From a virus: 55,189 bases of DNA. Below are positions 33,322 through 42,040 of this stretch, in pieces. Each line of letters begins with the position of its first letter. The first letter of the stretch is position 1. The notes below the pieces were generated by a model that saw nothing but the letters and a program-made list of their open reading frames with translations, did no database searches and was not told the DNA's origin. Made by a program: the position numbers and the translations under genes. Where the stretch lies: the IMG/VR virus record IMGVR_UViG_3300036859_000189, positions 1 through 55,189 of that record, one strand, 5' to 3'.

Positions 33322-34267
33322 ACCGAAACTCAATACATTCATAATTCCGATCCTGCGTACTGATCTGATCGAGCGGTGCTTGGAGACGCTTTACCGGTAC
33401 ACGGAACCGAACTTCTACGTGTTTGTTATCGATCAGTCGATTGAGGGTCTGGACCCAGAACTCAGGGACAAGTACAAGAATCTGATGGTCATCCGAACAC
33501 CGAAAAGTGATCTCCACTACACGGGGAACCTCGGCCATAGCCAGGCCACGAACTTAGGAGTTCAACTCGCACAGACGCCCTACGTGACGTTCCTGAATGA
33601 TGACGTTGAGTTTGTCTCGAAGAAATGGTGGCAAGGTGTCCTCGATACGTTCGAGAAGGTAGAGACAGCCACACCTACTCGGCCGGCGTTACTCATCAAT
33701 GTAGGCTCGATAAAGCTTCCTGATTGGTCTGTTGGGAAACCGAAGGGGGAGGACCACTACATCCTGCCTTACAAGGACGAATACACAGATGCGGACTGGG
33801 ATTTTTTGGTCAACGAAGAACATTACGTTAACGAACATCTGACAATTCAACCAGGTTCTATTATTGATGGTATCAATCTCTACTGTTCGGTTGTCGACAC
33901 TAAACGTCTGCTGGAAGTTGGACTGATTGATGAGTTCTGGTATCCGGGCAACTTCAATGATTATGACCTCTGTTGTCGAGCCAGTATGTTCGGCTATCGC
34001 TGCGTTGGGACGACTCTATCCTGGGTTTTTCATCATTGGAGCCAGACCTTTGAAAGCGCAGATCAGGTCAGTCTATTGGTTCAAGACGAACTGAAGCACT
34101 TCAACGAACGAGAGAAGTGGGGAGATCGTTTCGAACTCTGGGGCGTGCGCTGCTCGAAGGAAGGTTGTGACGAGATCATGCACACCAAAGACGGCGTGAA
34201 GGCAACTTGCCCAAAGCATCCTGAAGAAGTCTACGCTATGCCAGAGAATACGATCGAACCGCTCTAG
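33314..34267 (+). CDS. Glycosyltransferase family 2 with C-terminal zinc knuckle
   Basis: A 317-residue enzyme ending the glycan operon. TFIIPILRTDLIERCLETLY, YVFVIDQSIEG, ATNLGVQLAQTPYVTFLNDD (metal site NDD), YPGNFNDYDLCCRASMFGY and FHHWSQTFES are GT2 features of rhamnosyl-type transferases. After the catalytic domain comes a CSKEGCDEIM...CPKH zinc knuckle not usual for the family. The late promoter L5 begins with its stop codon. Confidence 0.83.
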   Translation: MDRPKLNTFIIPILRTDLIERCLETLYRYTEPNFYVFVIDQSIEGLDPELRDKYKNLMVIRTPKSDLHYTGNLGHSQATNLGVQLAQTPYVTFLNDDVEFVSKKWWQGVLDTFEKVETATPTRPALLINVGSIKLPDWSVGKPKGEDHYILPYKDEYTDADWDFLVNEEHYVNEHLTIQPGSIIDGINLYCSVVDTKRLLEVGLIDEFWYPGNFNDYDLCCRASMFGYRCVGTTLSWVFHHWSQTFESADQVSLLVQDELKHFNEREKWGDRFELWGVRCSKEGCDEIMHTKDGVKATCPKHPEEVYAMPENTIEPL

Positions 34268-34306
34268 ACCCTACCCCGAGGCCAGTGTCTTTGCCATGCT
34301 GAAAGT
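34266..34306 (+). promoter_or_regulatory. Late promoter L5, leaderless type (diverged)
   Basis: AGACCCTACC at 34266-34275, identical to the consensus in its first six bases and in one further T, lies 41 bp before ATG 34307, with CATGCT at -12 to -7. No ribosome site lies between. Confidence 0.55.
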
Positions 34307-36109
34307 ATGGCACGCCTGCGCTCTAAGGGTTTTGAGTTTAACTCCGCTACGGCGGGGATGGAGTGGTCAGACGTTGTTAATGCGCCGACCATTGTTACTT
34401 CTCCCGTCCGCTCGGGGACTTACGCTGGTTCGATCCCGAGTTTGACCAGTGGCGTAGAGAAGTTCTTTGAGGATGTTTTTGCCACCTCCGATCAAGCTGG
34501 CGACCACTTTGTCCGGTACTACCTCTATATCACTACGCTACCGAATGTCACCACTACGATTTCGGCTTTTGTCAACACCGCTGGCGATCAAACGGGGTGG
34601 ATTGACCTCACAACCACCGGAGTCTTGGAACTGTTTGATGGAGTTGGTAATTCTGTTGGCACGTCATCTGCCCTCAACACCGGGCAATGGTACAGGATCG
34701 AGCACAAGCACGGCGCGACTACGACCATAGATGAGTTCAAGATCGACGGCACCGTGATCGCTACGACGGCCACGGGCGGTGGCGGGAGTATCGCCAGGTA
34801 CCGCTTGGGCGGCAACATCTTCACGCAGACCACTACTACGATCTCAATCCAGTTTGATGATTATGCCATTAACAACACGGCTGCTGGTGCGGGGCAGACC
34901 GGCTACCCCGGCGACGCTAAATTAGTCCTAGCCTTGCCTACTGGTGCTGGTGACAACGCTGCCACGACCGGTACGTTCAGCATGATTAATGAGATCCCGC
35001 CCTCCGATACTGCCACCACAGGCGTGACGATGATTGAGCTGGACACCAACACTTCTATCGGTGACTACGCGATGACCGATAGCTCAACTCTGGGCATTGC
35101 ATCTGGTGACACGATTCAGTTGGTGGACGTTTACGCTAGGGTGCGCGAGGAGACAGCAGGAACGTCAAACTATACGCTGCGGATCAAGTCCGCTTCTGGC
35201 GGCACGGTATCAGCTAGCACCAGTGTGGATGCCGGCGACGCTACCCCTCGGACAAACCCGAGCGGTACTACTGCCTTCGGAACACGGCTTGTATCGTACA
35301 CTGACCCGACGACTGCGGCGGCGTGGACGCCCACAGGGACCAATTCGATAGACAACATGCAGGTCGGAGCCGCTACTACTGATGGTACGCCTGATATATG
35401 GGTGTTGTGGCTCGGCGCTTACATTGAGTATGTCCCATCGGCTACCACAACCTCAACATCCTCTACGTCGTCAAGTATTAGTACAAGCTCTACGAGCTCT
35501 TCAATTTCGACTTCATCGACCAGCTCAAGCATCAGCACATCGTCAACTTCCAGCTCAACTTCTACCAGTAGCACTAGCTCATCACGGTCGACTTCTACGT
35601 CGAGTACGTCAAGCAGCGTCTCCACCTCATCGACGTCCAGTAGTCGATCCACGAGCACCAGTAGTACGTCTAGCTCTCGGTCGACATCGACCAGCTCAAC
35701 GTCATCATCGATTTCCACGTCTTCGACTAGCTCGTCAATAAGTACTTCGTCGACGAGCAGTTCAATTTCGACCAGCTCCACCAGTAGTAGCATCTCGACG
35801 TCTTCGACGTCTAGCTCGATAAGTATTTCGACGAGTAGCACATCTAGCTCCACGAGCCTATCGACGAGTTCGACAAGCTCGTCCGTGTCCACCTCCACAT
35901 CCTCTACGTCAAGCAGCACGAGTTTTAGTACATCGAGCACTTCGTCTTCGACATCAACGACTCAATCGTTCACGACCTCCACCAGCAGTACGAGTACTTC
36001 TTTTTCAACCAGCACGACGGCCTTAAATGTTATGGCCTTTCCTAGACCGCGCATTCGTCCTGAGGTGATGGGATTTAGAATTAAAAAACCAAGGATCGCA
36101 TTTCGATGA
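34307..36109 (+). CDS. Virion fibre-type protein with long Ser/Thr mucin-like stalk
   Basis: A 600-residue protein. Residues 1 to about 200 resemble a LamG/concanavalin-type jelly roll (WYRIEHKHGATTTIDEFKID, RYRLGGNIFTQTTTTISIQF); 200-375 form a second beta-rich domain. From about 378 to 572 it is almost only Ser and Thr with occasional Ile, Arg or Val. The codons in this stretch are mixed (TCG, AGT, TCA, AGC, ACG, ACT), so the protein composition is under selection while DNA repeats are avoided. The tail after 575 is basic. I infer a glycosylated surface fibre or appendage. Confidence 0.72.
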   Translation: MARLRSKGFEFNSATAGMEWSDVVNAPTIVTSPVRSGTYAGSIPSLTSGVEKFFEDVFATSDQAGDHFVRYYLYITTLPNVTTTISAFVNTAGDQTGWIDLTTTGVLELFDGVGNSVGTSSALNTGQWYRIEHKHGATTTIDEFKIDGTVIATTATGGGGSIARYRLGGNIFTQTTTTISIQFDDYAINNTAAGAGQTGYPGDAKLVLALPTGAGDNAATTGTFSMINEIPPSDTATTGVTMIELDTNTSIGDYAMTDSSTLGIASGDTIQLVDVYARVREETAGTSNYTLRIKSASGGTVSASTSVDAGDATPRTNPSGTTAFGTRLVSYTDPTTAAAWTPTGTNSIDNMQVGAATTDGTPDIWVLWLGAYIEYVPSATTTSTSSTSSSISTSSTSSSISTSSTSSSISTSSTSSSTSTSSTSSSRSTSTSSTSSSVSTSSTSSSRSTSTSSTSSSRSTSTSSTSSSISTSSTSSSISTSSTSSSISTSSTSSSISTSSTSSSISISTSSTSSSTSLSTSSTSSSVSTSTSSTSSSTSFSTSSTSSSTSTTQSFTTSTSSTSTSFSTSTTALNVMAFPRPRIRPEVMGFRIKKPRIAFR

Positions 36110-36315
36110 AAGACATTAAACCCGTTAGCAAGCTGAAGAACCAACCACTGACCTCTAGCCCGCAAGCCGGGTATCCTTCGGCGATTATGGACGATACTGT
36201 TTACACGATGGACGACAGCCGAGTGCTCATGGGAGGGGAGGTCAGCACAGCCTCAAGTGTCAAGGGGCGTATCAAAACAGTGAAGCCCTCCAGCACCATC
36301 CGGCCGTATCGTTAA
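36106..36315 (+). CDS. Small hypothetical virion-region protein
   Basis: A 69-residue basic protein coupled by ATGA overlap to the fibre gene. It contains AIMDDTVYTMDDSRVLMGGE and has no recognised domain. It may be a chaperone or a linker peptide for the fibre protein. Confidence 0.55.
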   Translation: MKDIKPVSKLKNQPLTSSPQAGYPSAIMDDTVYTMDDSRVLMGGEVSTASSVKGRIKTVKPSSTIRPYR

Positions 36316-36321
36316 CGCCCC

Positions 36322-36362
36322 AGACCCTTGTAGGGTCTCTTGGGTTGTCATTAGCTAAAGAT
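36322..36362 (+). promoter_or_regulatory. Late promoter L6, leaderless type
   Basis: AGACCCTTGT at 36322-36331 lies 41 bp before ATG 36363; TAGCTA occupies -11 to -6 inside CATTAGCTAAAG. Confidence 0.7.
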
Positions 36363-37019
36363 ATGGCATTCCCCGGGGCACTCCCAGCAGCAGGTACCGC
36401 ATCGTCAACGGATACTCTAGCCGCTGCCGGCCACACATCACTACACAATACTGATCGCGACGAGATACGAGCAATTGCTACAAAGGTCGGAACTGGCGCT
36501 TCAACCCCAGCAGCAGGTACCGTTATGCGCGGAACCGGTGTAGGTACATCCGCGTGGGGTGCCGTTAGCCTAACGACTGATGTGACTGGCACACTCCCCG
36601 TTGCAAGCGGGGGTACTGGGGTGACCTCAACAGCTGATCTCATCCAGCTCGTCCTACCTACAGCCTACCCCGTCGGCTCGATATATACGTCTGTTGTTTC
36701 AACCAATCCAGCAACACTTTTCGGGTTTGGTACATGGGTTGCTTTCGGTCAAGGCAGGGTACTTGTTGGCCTTAACTCAGGTGATACGGACTTTGACACG
36801 CCTGAGGAAACAGGTGGCGAAAAGACTCACACATTGACAGTGGCTGAAATGCCCGCGCATCAACATACTGGCGGCATTACTACTGGTGGGGCACTAGGCA
36901 TTAAGTCAGCTCCGGACGTCGGGACGACTCTTCAGGATACGGGCAGTGTGGGTGGTGGTGGGGCTCATAACAATGTCCAGCCTTACATTGTTGTTTATAT
37001 GTGGAAAAGGTCGGCGTAA
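36363..37019 (+). CDS. Tail/receptor-binding protein with collar-type C-terminal domain
   Basis: A 218-residue protein. The N-terminal part is a Thr/Ala-rich shaft with the GTGVGTSAWGAVSL and PVASGGTGVTS motifs frequent in tail fibres. The C-terminal part (YPVGSIYTSVVSTNPATLFG, TWVAFGQGRVLVG, GEKTHTLTVAEMPAHQH, NNVQPYIVVYMWKR) is the widely spread baseplate/collar domain of phage tail proteins. It is likely a host-binding tip. ATG 36363 is the predicted transcription start of L6. Confidence 0.82.
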   Translation: MAFPGALPAAGTASSTDTLAAAGHTSLHNTDRDEIRAIATKVGTGASTPAAGTVMRGTGVGTSAWGAVSLTTDVTGTLPVASGGTGVTSTADLIQLVLPTAYPVGSIYTSVVSTNPATLFGFGTWVAFGQGRVLVGLNSGDTDFDTPEETGGEKTHTLTVAEMPAHQHTGGITTGGALGIKSAPDVGTTLQDTGSVGGGGAHNNVQPYIVVYMWKRSA

Positions 37020-38224
37020 TGATTATTCCTGTAATAAATCCCGAAACTATTGATCTGGAAAAGTCCTACTTGGCTGATCCAATTGCAGCAGGTACGACGT
37101 CCCTAACGGTTAAGAATAATAATCGCTTCGTCGCGAATGATCGGATCATGATCGGTGAGATGGGGCATGAGAAGACGGAGGTTGTCACGATTTCCTCCGT
37201 CTCTGGCGGAACGGTCGCGGCTGTCGGCTCGACGGTCTTTGAGCATGAGGCTGACGCTCCTGTGTACAAGCTTTTGTTTGACCAGGTTAAATATTACCGT
37301 GCGACCTCTCTAAACGGTTCCTACTCTGTTATCTCCACACAAGATATGGATGTCGACAACGCCAACTTAACCACGGTTTACGATGACACATCCGGTACAG
37401 TTAGCCACTTCTACAAGTTCACGTTTTATCACAGCGTGTCGGCTGTTGAGAGTTCGTTCTCTGATCCTATTGCTGGTGGGGGGTATCGCCGACGGCAGGT
37501 TGGAAATATCATCGACGAGGTACTCCAGGAGGTTTCTGACCCGAACGAAACACACGTCACCAGGAACGAAATGCTCGGATACTTTAATGATGTAAACGAC
37601 GATTTGACCATTAATGTTTCCAAGCCATATGACTTTCTTCGGACACGCACAGCTCTGACAAGAACCGCAAATACGATTACTCTGGATTTTCCAACGGATT
37701 CAGATGGAGATGAGACCATGTGGAAATTTGACCGCATGGATTATAACTTCACTGACACGACTCCTGATCCTGACACGGATACGATGAAGACCATTGACGT
37801 TATCCCGGAGGAGGAGTTCCGCAATCGCTATTCGGACATTGAGATAACGGCGACAAACGTGGACGATCGAATGCCAGACGCAATTTCTTTGGATACGGCA
37901 GTCAAAAAAATTCGCTACTGGCCTGCCTCAGAGAACACGATTGCTAACGCTTTCTATCTGTACTATTGGAAGTTCTTTACACGTATTGATTCTGAAGGGG
38001 ACGTGATCGAAACCCCGACCCCGAAAATTTACAAGCTCTACTCCAAGGGAATGTACTACCGGAAGCGTGGTGTAACCGAGCCAAGCTACAACCAGACTGC
38101 CGACAGGTATTTTGCTGACTATGGGATAGAGAAATCTAAATACACCGGGATCGACCGTCGAGATAAAGGGACACCCCGTAGTTTTAGACCAGAGACCCGA
38201 ACGATTAAATCTTTCAGGAGATAG
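37019..38224 (+). CDS. Head-tail adaptor-like structural protein
   Basis: A 401-residue protein. Residues 10-90 have a beta-rich fold (SLTVKNNNRFVANDRIMIGE), then a second segment with FTFYHSVSAVESSFSDP, and a helical C-terminal half (IIDEVLQEVSDPNETHVTRN, MLGYFNDVNDDLTINV) ending KIRYWPASENTIANAFYLYY. This last part resembles adaptors of short-tailed phages such as P22 gp4 in style. Order before the nozzle-like gene supports a connector role. Its ATG overlaps the previous stop (TAATG). Confidence 0.6.
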   Translation: MIIPVINPETIDLEKSYLADPIAAGTTSLTVKNNNRFVANDRIMIGEMGHEKTEVVTISSVSGGTVAAVGSTVFEHEADAPVYKLLFDQVKYYRATSLNGSYSVISTQDMDVDNANLTTVYDDTSGTVSHFYKFTFYHSVSAVESSFSDPIAGGGYRRRQVGNIIDEVLQEVSDPNETHVTRNEMLGYFNDVNDDLTINVSKPYDFLRTRTALTRTANTITLDFPTDSDGDETMWKFDRMDYNFTDTTPDPDTDTMKTIDVIPEEEFRNRYSDIEITATNVDDRMPDAISLDTAVKKIRYWPASENTIANAFYLYYWKFFTRIDSEGDVIETPTPKIYKLYSKGMYYRKRGVTEPSYNQTADRYFADYGIEKSKYTGIDRRDKGTPRSFRPETRTIKSFRR

Positions 38225-38226
38225 CC

Positions 38227-40209
38227 TTGCCACAGCAACGTCAGTATAACCAGCTTGATCTCTCTGGCGCGGTCCAGCGAGCCACCTCTCATTTGCTCCG
38301 CAAGGGGAATGAAGTTGTCGATTCCAGAAACGCGGCCTACAACATCCGCATAGGTTCGGCTGTTCGACGCCCTGGATATGAGAAGGTGGGCAGGACAATT
38401 GAGCATGGCAACGATTCTCTGGGGGCGACGGTTTATAAATACGATCAGAACAACAAGATCGTCGTTGGGATCAATAATTCTACAAACACAAACGCGACAC
38501 TTCGGTATCTAGACACCGCCGACTACTGGACGACGATTCTCTCCAACGCTGCGGCTAATACTCGCTTTCAGATGACGACTTTGGGTGGGCTGGATCAACT
38601 CTTTGTAGCTGGTAAATCAGACAATGAGGTTTACCTGCCATTAACAAACATCGATTCAACCCTCACGGCCTCTACAACGAGGAACGTTTACACAGCACCG
38701 AAAGCAGCTTTCATCGCGCCGTTTAATGGCGGGATGCTCGCTATGAATGTCGAGGTGAATGGAAAGAAGTACGGGGAGCGCATGTATCCCTCTTCTCCAG
38801 CTATAGGCCCAATTACCTTTGTTCAGACAGATCAGAAGGGGCTTTTGAAACAACTTCGTATCGATGCAACTACCTATTTGAAGGTAGGCATGAGCTTAGA
38901 CATCTACGGCGCTGGGACGGAAGCTAAGAAGGTTTCAGGCTTGACGATCGTTTCTGTGGACAAGAAGAACAAACGATTCTCATTCGCTGATGCCACAATC
39001 GATGTAGCCGATAACGATGAGATCTGGCTCTCCGGTACCAAAGGGAAACTCAATATTTTCTGGAACGTGGACGATCCAAACACCGAAGATGCGGAATACT
39101 TTGAGACCAAGAATGGCCGGCCGATTACTGGTTGGACGGGGAATAACAACCGTCTGCTCGTATTTACCGACAGTTCTTTTACCAAGCTGGACGGAGCGAA
39201 TGTCATTACTATTTCTGAAGAGATCGGCTGCGTGTCTCACGAGACGATCCAGAATATCGGCTCTTGGACGATCTGGCTACACACCTCGGGGGTCTGGGCG
39301 TACAACGACAACACAGGTGACCTGAAGCTTTTATCCAAGGCTATCGAGCCGTACGTCCGCTCGATTAACCAAGCGAACTTTCGCTTTGCCTCCGGTGGAG
39401 TGGTGGGACGTACTTATAAACTGGCCGTTGGTGAGCTGCTGCCGATCGAGAGTGTAACGACCTCAACATCGACTTCCTCAACTAGCACATCCTCTACAAG
39501 CAGCAGCACCAGCTCAACGTCGACCAGTAGTACGTCCACATCATCCACGTCCAGCTCGACAAGTTCAACGTCGACCAGCACGTCGCTTACGACTACGTCC
39601 ACGAGTTCGACAAGTTTTAGCACGTCATCCACGTCATTCAGCACCAGCTCAACTTCTACGTCGATGTCCACCTCGACCAGCTCAACAACTACGACCACCG
39701 CAATATCCACGAAAAAAGTAGTGAGATTTGTTTACGACTTCGATATGAATGCCTGGTGGTTAGAAGAGCACAAACGCGAGATCCGCTTCCAGTTCAACCA
39801 CACCATGCACGGATATACTAAGCCGTACTTCACCGATGACACTGGCCGATTGTTTAGAGACGAGACCGGCAACACCGACAACGGCGATTCAATCCCTGTC
39901 GAGATCGAGGTGGGTCGCGATAACTTCGGTAGCAACCTGAGAAAACAGTACAGCACGGTGATCTCAGACAGCGAGAACGCCCGGGGCGCGATCATTCAGT
40001 ATGCAACTGACGGCGGGCAGCACGTAACCCTAGGTCAGATTACTAGACCTGTACAAGTCTTTGACTATCCGCAGGGGAATCAGGCTATCGAAGGGCGTGA
40101 CATCAACTACAAGATCACACACAACGACAAAGGCGCACCTCCGTACTTTAACGGACTGGGAAGCTATTACTCCGTAACAGAAAGCATCCCAAACGCGGGT
40201 CAACAATGA
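38227..40209 (+). CDS. Tail nozzle/hub-like protein with inserted mucin-like segment
   Basis: A 660-residue protein from TTG with CAGGAG upstream. The flow (LDLSGAVQRATSHLLRKGNE, RPGYEKVG, FVAGKSDNEVYLP, WLHTSGVWAYNDNTGDLKLL and a C-terminal YDFDMNAWWLEEH, FRDETGNTDNGDSIPVEIEV) matches the beta-propeller-like tail hub or nozzle proteins of podoviruses (P22 gp10, T7 gp12 type). At residues about 411-495 a Ser/Thr-only stretch is inserted between two parts of the fold, where a surface loop would be. It would display glycans on the tail. Confidence 0.7.
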   Translation: MPQQRQYNQLDLSGAVQRATSHLLRKGNEVVDSRNAAYNIRIGSAVRRPGYEKVGRTIEHGNDSLGATVYKYDQNNKIVVGINNSTNTNATLRYLDTADYWTTILSNAAANTRFQMTTLGGLDQLFVAGKSDNEVYLPLTNIDSTLTASTTRNVYTAPKAAFIAPFNGGMLAMNVEVNGKKYGERMYPSSPAIGPITFVQTDQKGLLKQLRIDATTYLKVGMSLDIYGAGTEAKKVSGLTIVSVDKKNKRFSFADATIDVADNDEIWLSGTKGKLNIFWNVDDPNTEDAEYFETKNGRPITGWTGNNNRLLVFTDSSFTKLDGANVITISEEIGCVSHETIQNIGSWTIWLHTSGVWAYNDNTGDLKLLSKAIEPYVRSINQANFRFASGGVVGRTYKLAVGELLPIESVTTSTSTSSTSTSSTSSSTSSTSTSSTSTSSTSSSTSSTSTSTSLTTTSTSSTSFSTSSTSFSTSSTSTSMSTSTSSTTTTTAISTKKVVRFVYDFDMNAWWLEEHKREIRFQFNHTMHGYTKPYFTDDTGRLFRDETGNTDNGDSIPVEIEVGRDNFGSNLRKQYSTVISDSENARGAIIQYATDGGQHVTLGQITRPVQVFDYPQGNQAIEGRDINYKITHNDKGAPPYFNGLGSYYSVTESIPNAGQQ

Positions 40210-40466
40210 TGTCTGAAGATAAATACTCCTACGAGAAAGCAGGCTTCGACGCATTTCTCTCTCGATCAATAGACAACACGCCGCAGTTTAACCTTGACTC
40301 ACGCGGCCCGGTTTCAAGACAGGTAGCCTACGACCGAACACAAGTGACCGGAACACTTGGGGATACTTTGCAGATCGGTCAGGTACGCGTAAATAGGACC
40401 AACATCACGATGTCTGACGGTACTAATGAACGCTTACTGATTGGCGAGGACAAGGGTGGTTTCTAG
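40206..40466 (+). CDS. Small tail-region protein
   Basis: An 86-residue protein with an N-terminal helix and a C-terminal strand region (VTGTLGDTLQIGQVRVNRTN, ITMSDGTNERLLIG). It overlaps both neighbours. The repeated strand-Gly pattern suggests a small beta-structured tail accessory. Start at ATG 40206 or 40209. Confidence 0.6.
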   Translation: MMSEDKYSYEKAGFDAFLSRSIDNTPQFNLDSRGPVSRQVAYDRTQVTGTLGDTLQIGQVRVNRTNITMSDGTNERLLIGEDKGGF

Positions 40467-41302
40467 TGGCCGAAGATTTTGGGGTTAAAGTCTCCCAAGC
40501 CGGTAAGGAAGTCGTCGGGGCAGGAGATCAAGACTTACTGTTTAGTTCATCCTGGCCGAACCTGAAGATCGTTTTTAACGGTCGTATTCGCGCAACCACA
40601 CGCGAGGTTGTCGAGCCAGGCGTTAGCTCGGGGATTGTGATGAAGCACAACCTCAAATACGTTCCTTTTTTTATTCCATACAAGATTGTAAAGCCAGGCG
40701 ATGCCGGGTCTACCAGCAGCAAGGATGAGTACTCGATACGGATGGATTTTCCGATCTCAGCAGACAAAGACTATATTTACTTGTCAGCGTCGACTGGAGG
40801 AGCTGCCCGGGTTGCTTTCGACATCGGTTTAATCATTTTTGCTCTCGATATTGAGAAAAACTTCAAGGCTCCTAATATCGATGCGGGAACCTCTTCGGCT
40901 GCTGGCAAGAGCGACGATGTTGGTATCAAGTTCACTAAGGAAGGCAAAGATATATCGTCCAACGACCTGAGAGACTATCTGATTCACTCTCGTACTCGCA
41001 GCCCGATGGTACACGAGGTCTTCAACCAGCTCCCATCAGAATCAGGCAGTACATCCGTGCTCAAGGATTTTGTCTACACGCATGATCTGCCGTACAATCC
41101 AATGTTCTTCCTATTCGGGCAGGAGAGCAATAAGACGCTCGCTCCGAACAACGCCTATGCGTTCATAACCAGCCCGTTCCCGGTTGTTACCCAAGGGAGT
41201 ACGATCAGACTGCGAGACTGGAGCCTTAATAAAAGAGTCTCAATCGTCGTCTTAAAAGACCCGTTCATTGTGGACGACAACATCCAGAAGGTAGTCGTAT
41301 GA
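40466..41302 (+). CDS. Tail protein with two repeated modules
   Basis: A 278-residue protein from GTG. Two modules begin alike: GVKVSQAGKEVVGAGDQDLL (residues about 5-24) and GIKFTKEGKDISSNDLRDYL (about 153-172), each followed by SSSWPNLKIV or SRTRSPMVHEV. The next gene carries a third module. This looks like tandem duplication of a beta-rich tail or fibre module. Function unknown beyond a likely structural role. Confidence 0.62.
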   Translation: MAEDFGVKVSQAGKEVVGAGDQDLLFSSSWPNLKIVFNGRIRATTREVVEPGVSSGIVMKHNLKYVPFFIPYKIVKPGDAGSTSSKDEYSIRMDFPISADKDYIYLSASTGGAARVAFDIGLIIFALDIEKNFKAPNIDAGTSSAAGKSDDVGIKFTKEGKDISSNDLRDYLIHSRTRSPMVHEVFNQLPSESGSTSVLKDFVYTHDLPYNPMFFLFGQESNKTLAPNNAYAFITSPFPVVTQGSTIRLRDWSLNKRVSIVVLKDPFIVDDNIQKVVV

Positions 41303-41784
41303 CCGATGTTTTCCGGGTATCGAAGCAAGGAACTGACCTCAAGTACTCCTCTCCGACTGATCTGGTAGTTGATACCAAATACCCACACTGGAAGTGTGAT
41401 CTGAAACGTAACCCGAGGCATTATGGATTTGTCGACGCCGATGTATCTCTGGCGGCTGGGCAGTCTGTTACGATCTTTAGTGCTGAGCACGGCTACCGTT
41501 ATGCTCCGAGTTTCCTCATCATCTGGACATATCCGGCGGGGGCGGGTATTCAAGAACAGACCTACGGTATGGGCTTGCTCGAAGACTTCCTGCCACTTGC
41601 ATCCTCATTTGTCACGAGAATAAACGATACTTCCCTGACGATTGTCGGGGATAACTCCATAAATTCAGATGCGCTTTCGCATGTTTCGGTTCAGTTTAGA
41701 TTCTACATCTTTGCTGAAGACTTCCCACTCTATGACTACATTATTGAGCTGGACGAGAACACGCACAGCCCCCGCCATTTATAA
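41299..41784 (+). CDS. Tail protein with one module related to the previous gene
   Basis: A 161-residue protein beginning FRVSKQGTDLKYSSPTDLVV, aligned with the two modules of the gene at 40466 (V-x-x-x-G-x-D/E-x...DL). It ends in a strand-rich SHVSVQFRFYIFAEDFPLYD. It is coupled by ATGA overlap. It is likely a partner or diverged duplicate of the preceding protein. Confidence 0.6.
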   Translation: MTDVFRVSKQGTDLKYSSPTDLVVDTKYPHWKCDLKRNPRHYGFVDADVSLAAGQSVTIFSAEHGYRYAPSFLIIWTYPAGAGIQEQTYGMGLLEDFLPLASSFVTRINDTSLTIVGDNSINSDALSHVSVQFRFYIFAEDFPLYDYIIELDENTHSPRHL

Positions 41785-41828
41785 AAAAGAGTTGTGTCCT
41801 GTAGTAACTTGTGATATTTTACAACACA

Positions 41829-42035
41829 ATGAAGAACCGCAACTTGAGAATTGCTCTTGCATGTCTTGTATTGTTTTCGGGCTATTGGTTTGGCTACCGG
41901 CCATTCAATACGAAGAAAACTTGTCATACTCTGGCAAACAACAAAATTATAGAAATGGGTTACTCTGATGATAGTGACGCCCAACGGGCGTACCTAGTTT
42001 ACTATGAAGCATGTTTGCATAGACGTGGCTTATAG
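41829..42035 (+). CDS. Small exported or membrane-anchored protein
   Basis: A 68-residue protein from ATG 41829. A basic N-terminus (KNRNLR) is followed by a hydrophobic span IALACLVLFSGYWFGY, then a hydrophilic part with two Cys (KKTCHTL, YEACLHR). It reads as a signal anchor with a small outer domain. No ribosome site is seen; AGAGTTGTGT lies 41 bp upstream, a faint echo of the late element. Role unknown. Confidence 0.5.
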   Translation: MKNRNLRIALACLVLFSGYWFGYRPFNTKKTCHTLANNKIIEMGYSDDSDAQRAYLVYYEACLHRRGL

Positions 42036-42040
42036 GAGCC

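Noticed and set aside
35419-35940. Minus-strand frame rich in Leu, Val, Asp and Glu opposite the Ser/Thr stalk
   Set aside because: It is the mirror of Ser/Thr codons and has no ribosome site or independent features; the same occurs opposite the other two Ser/Thr stretches.
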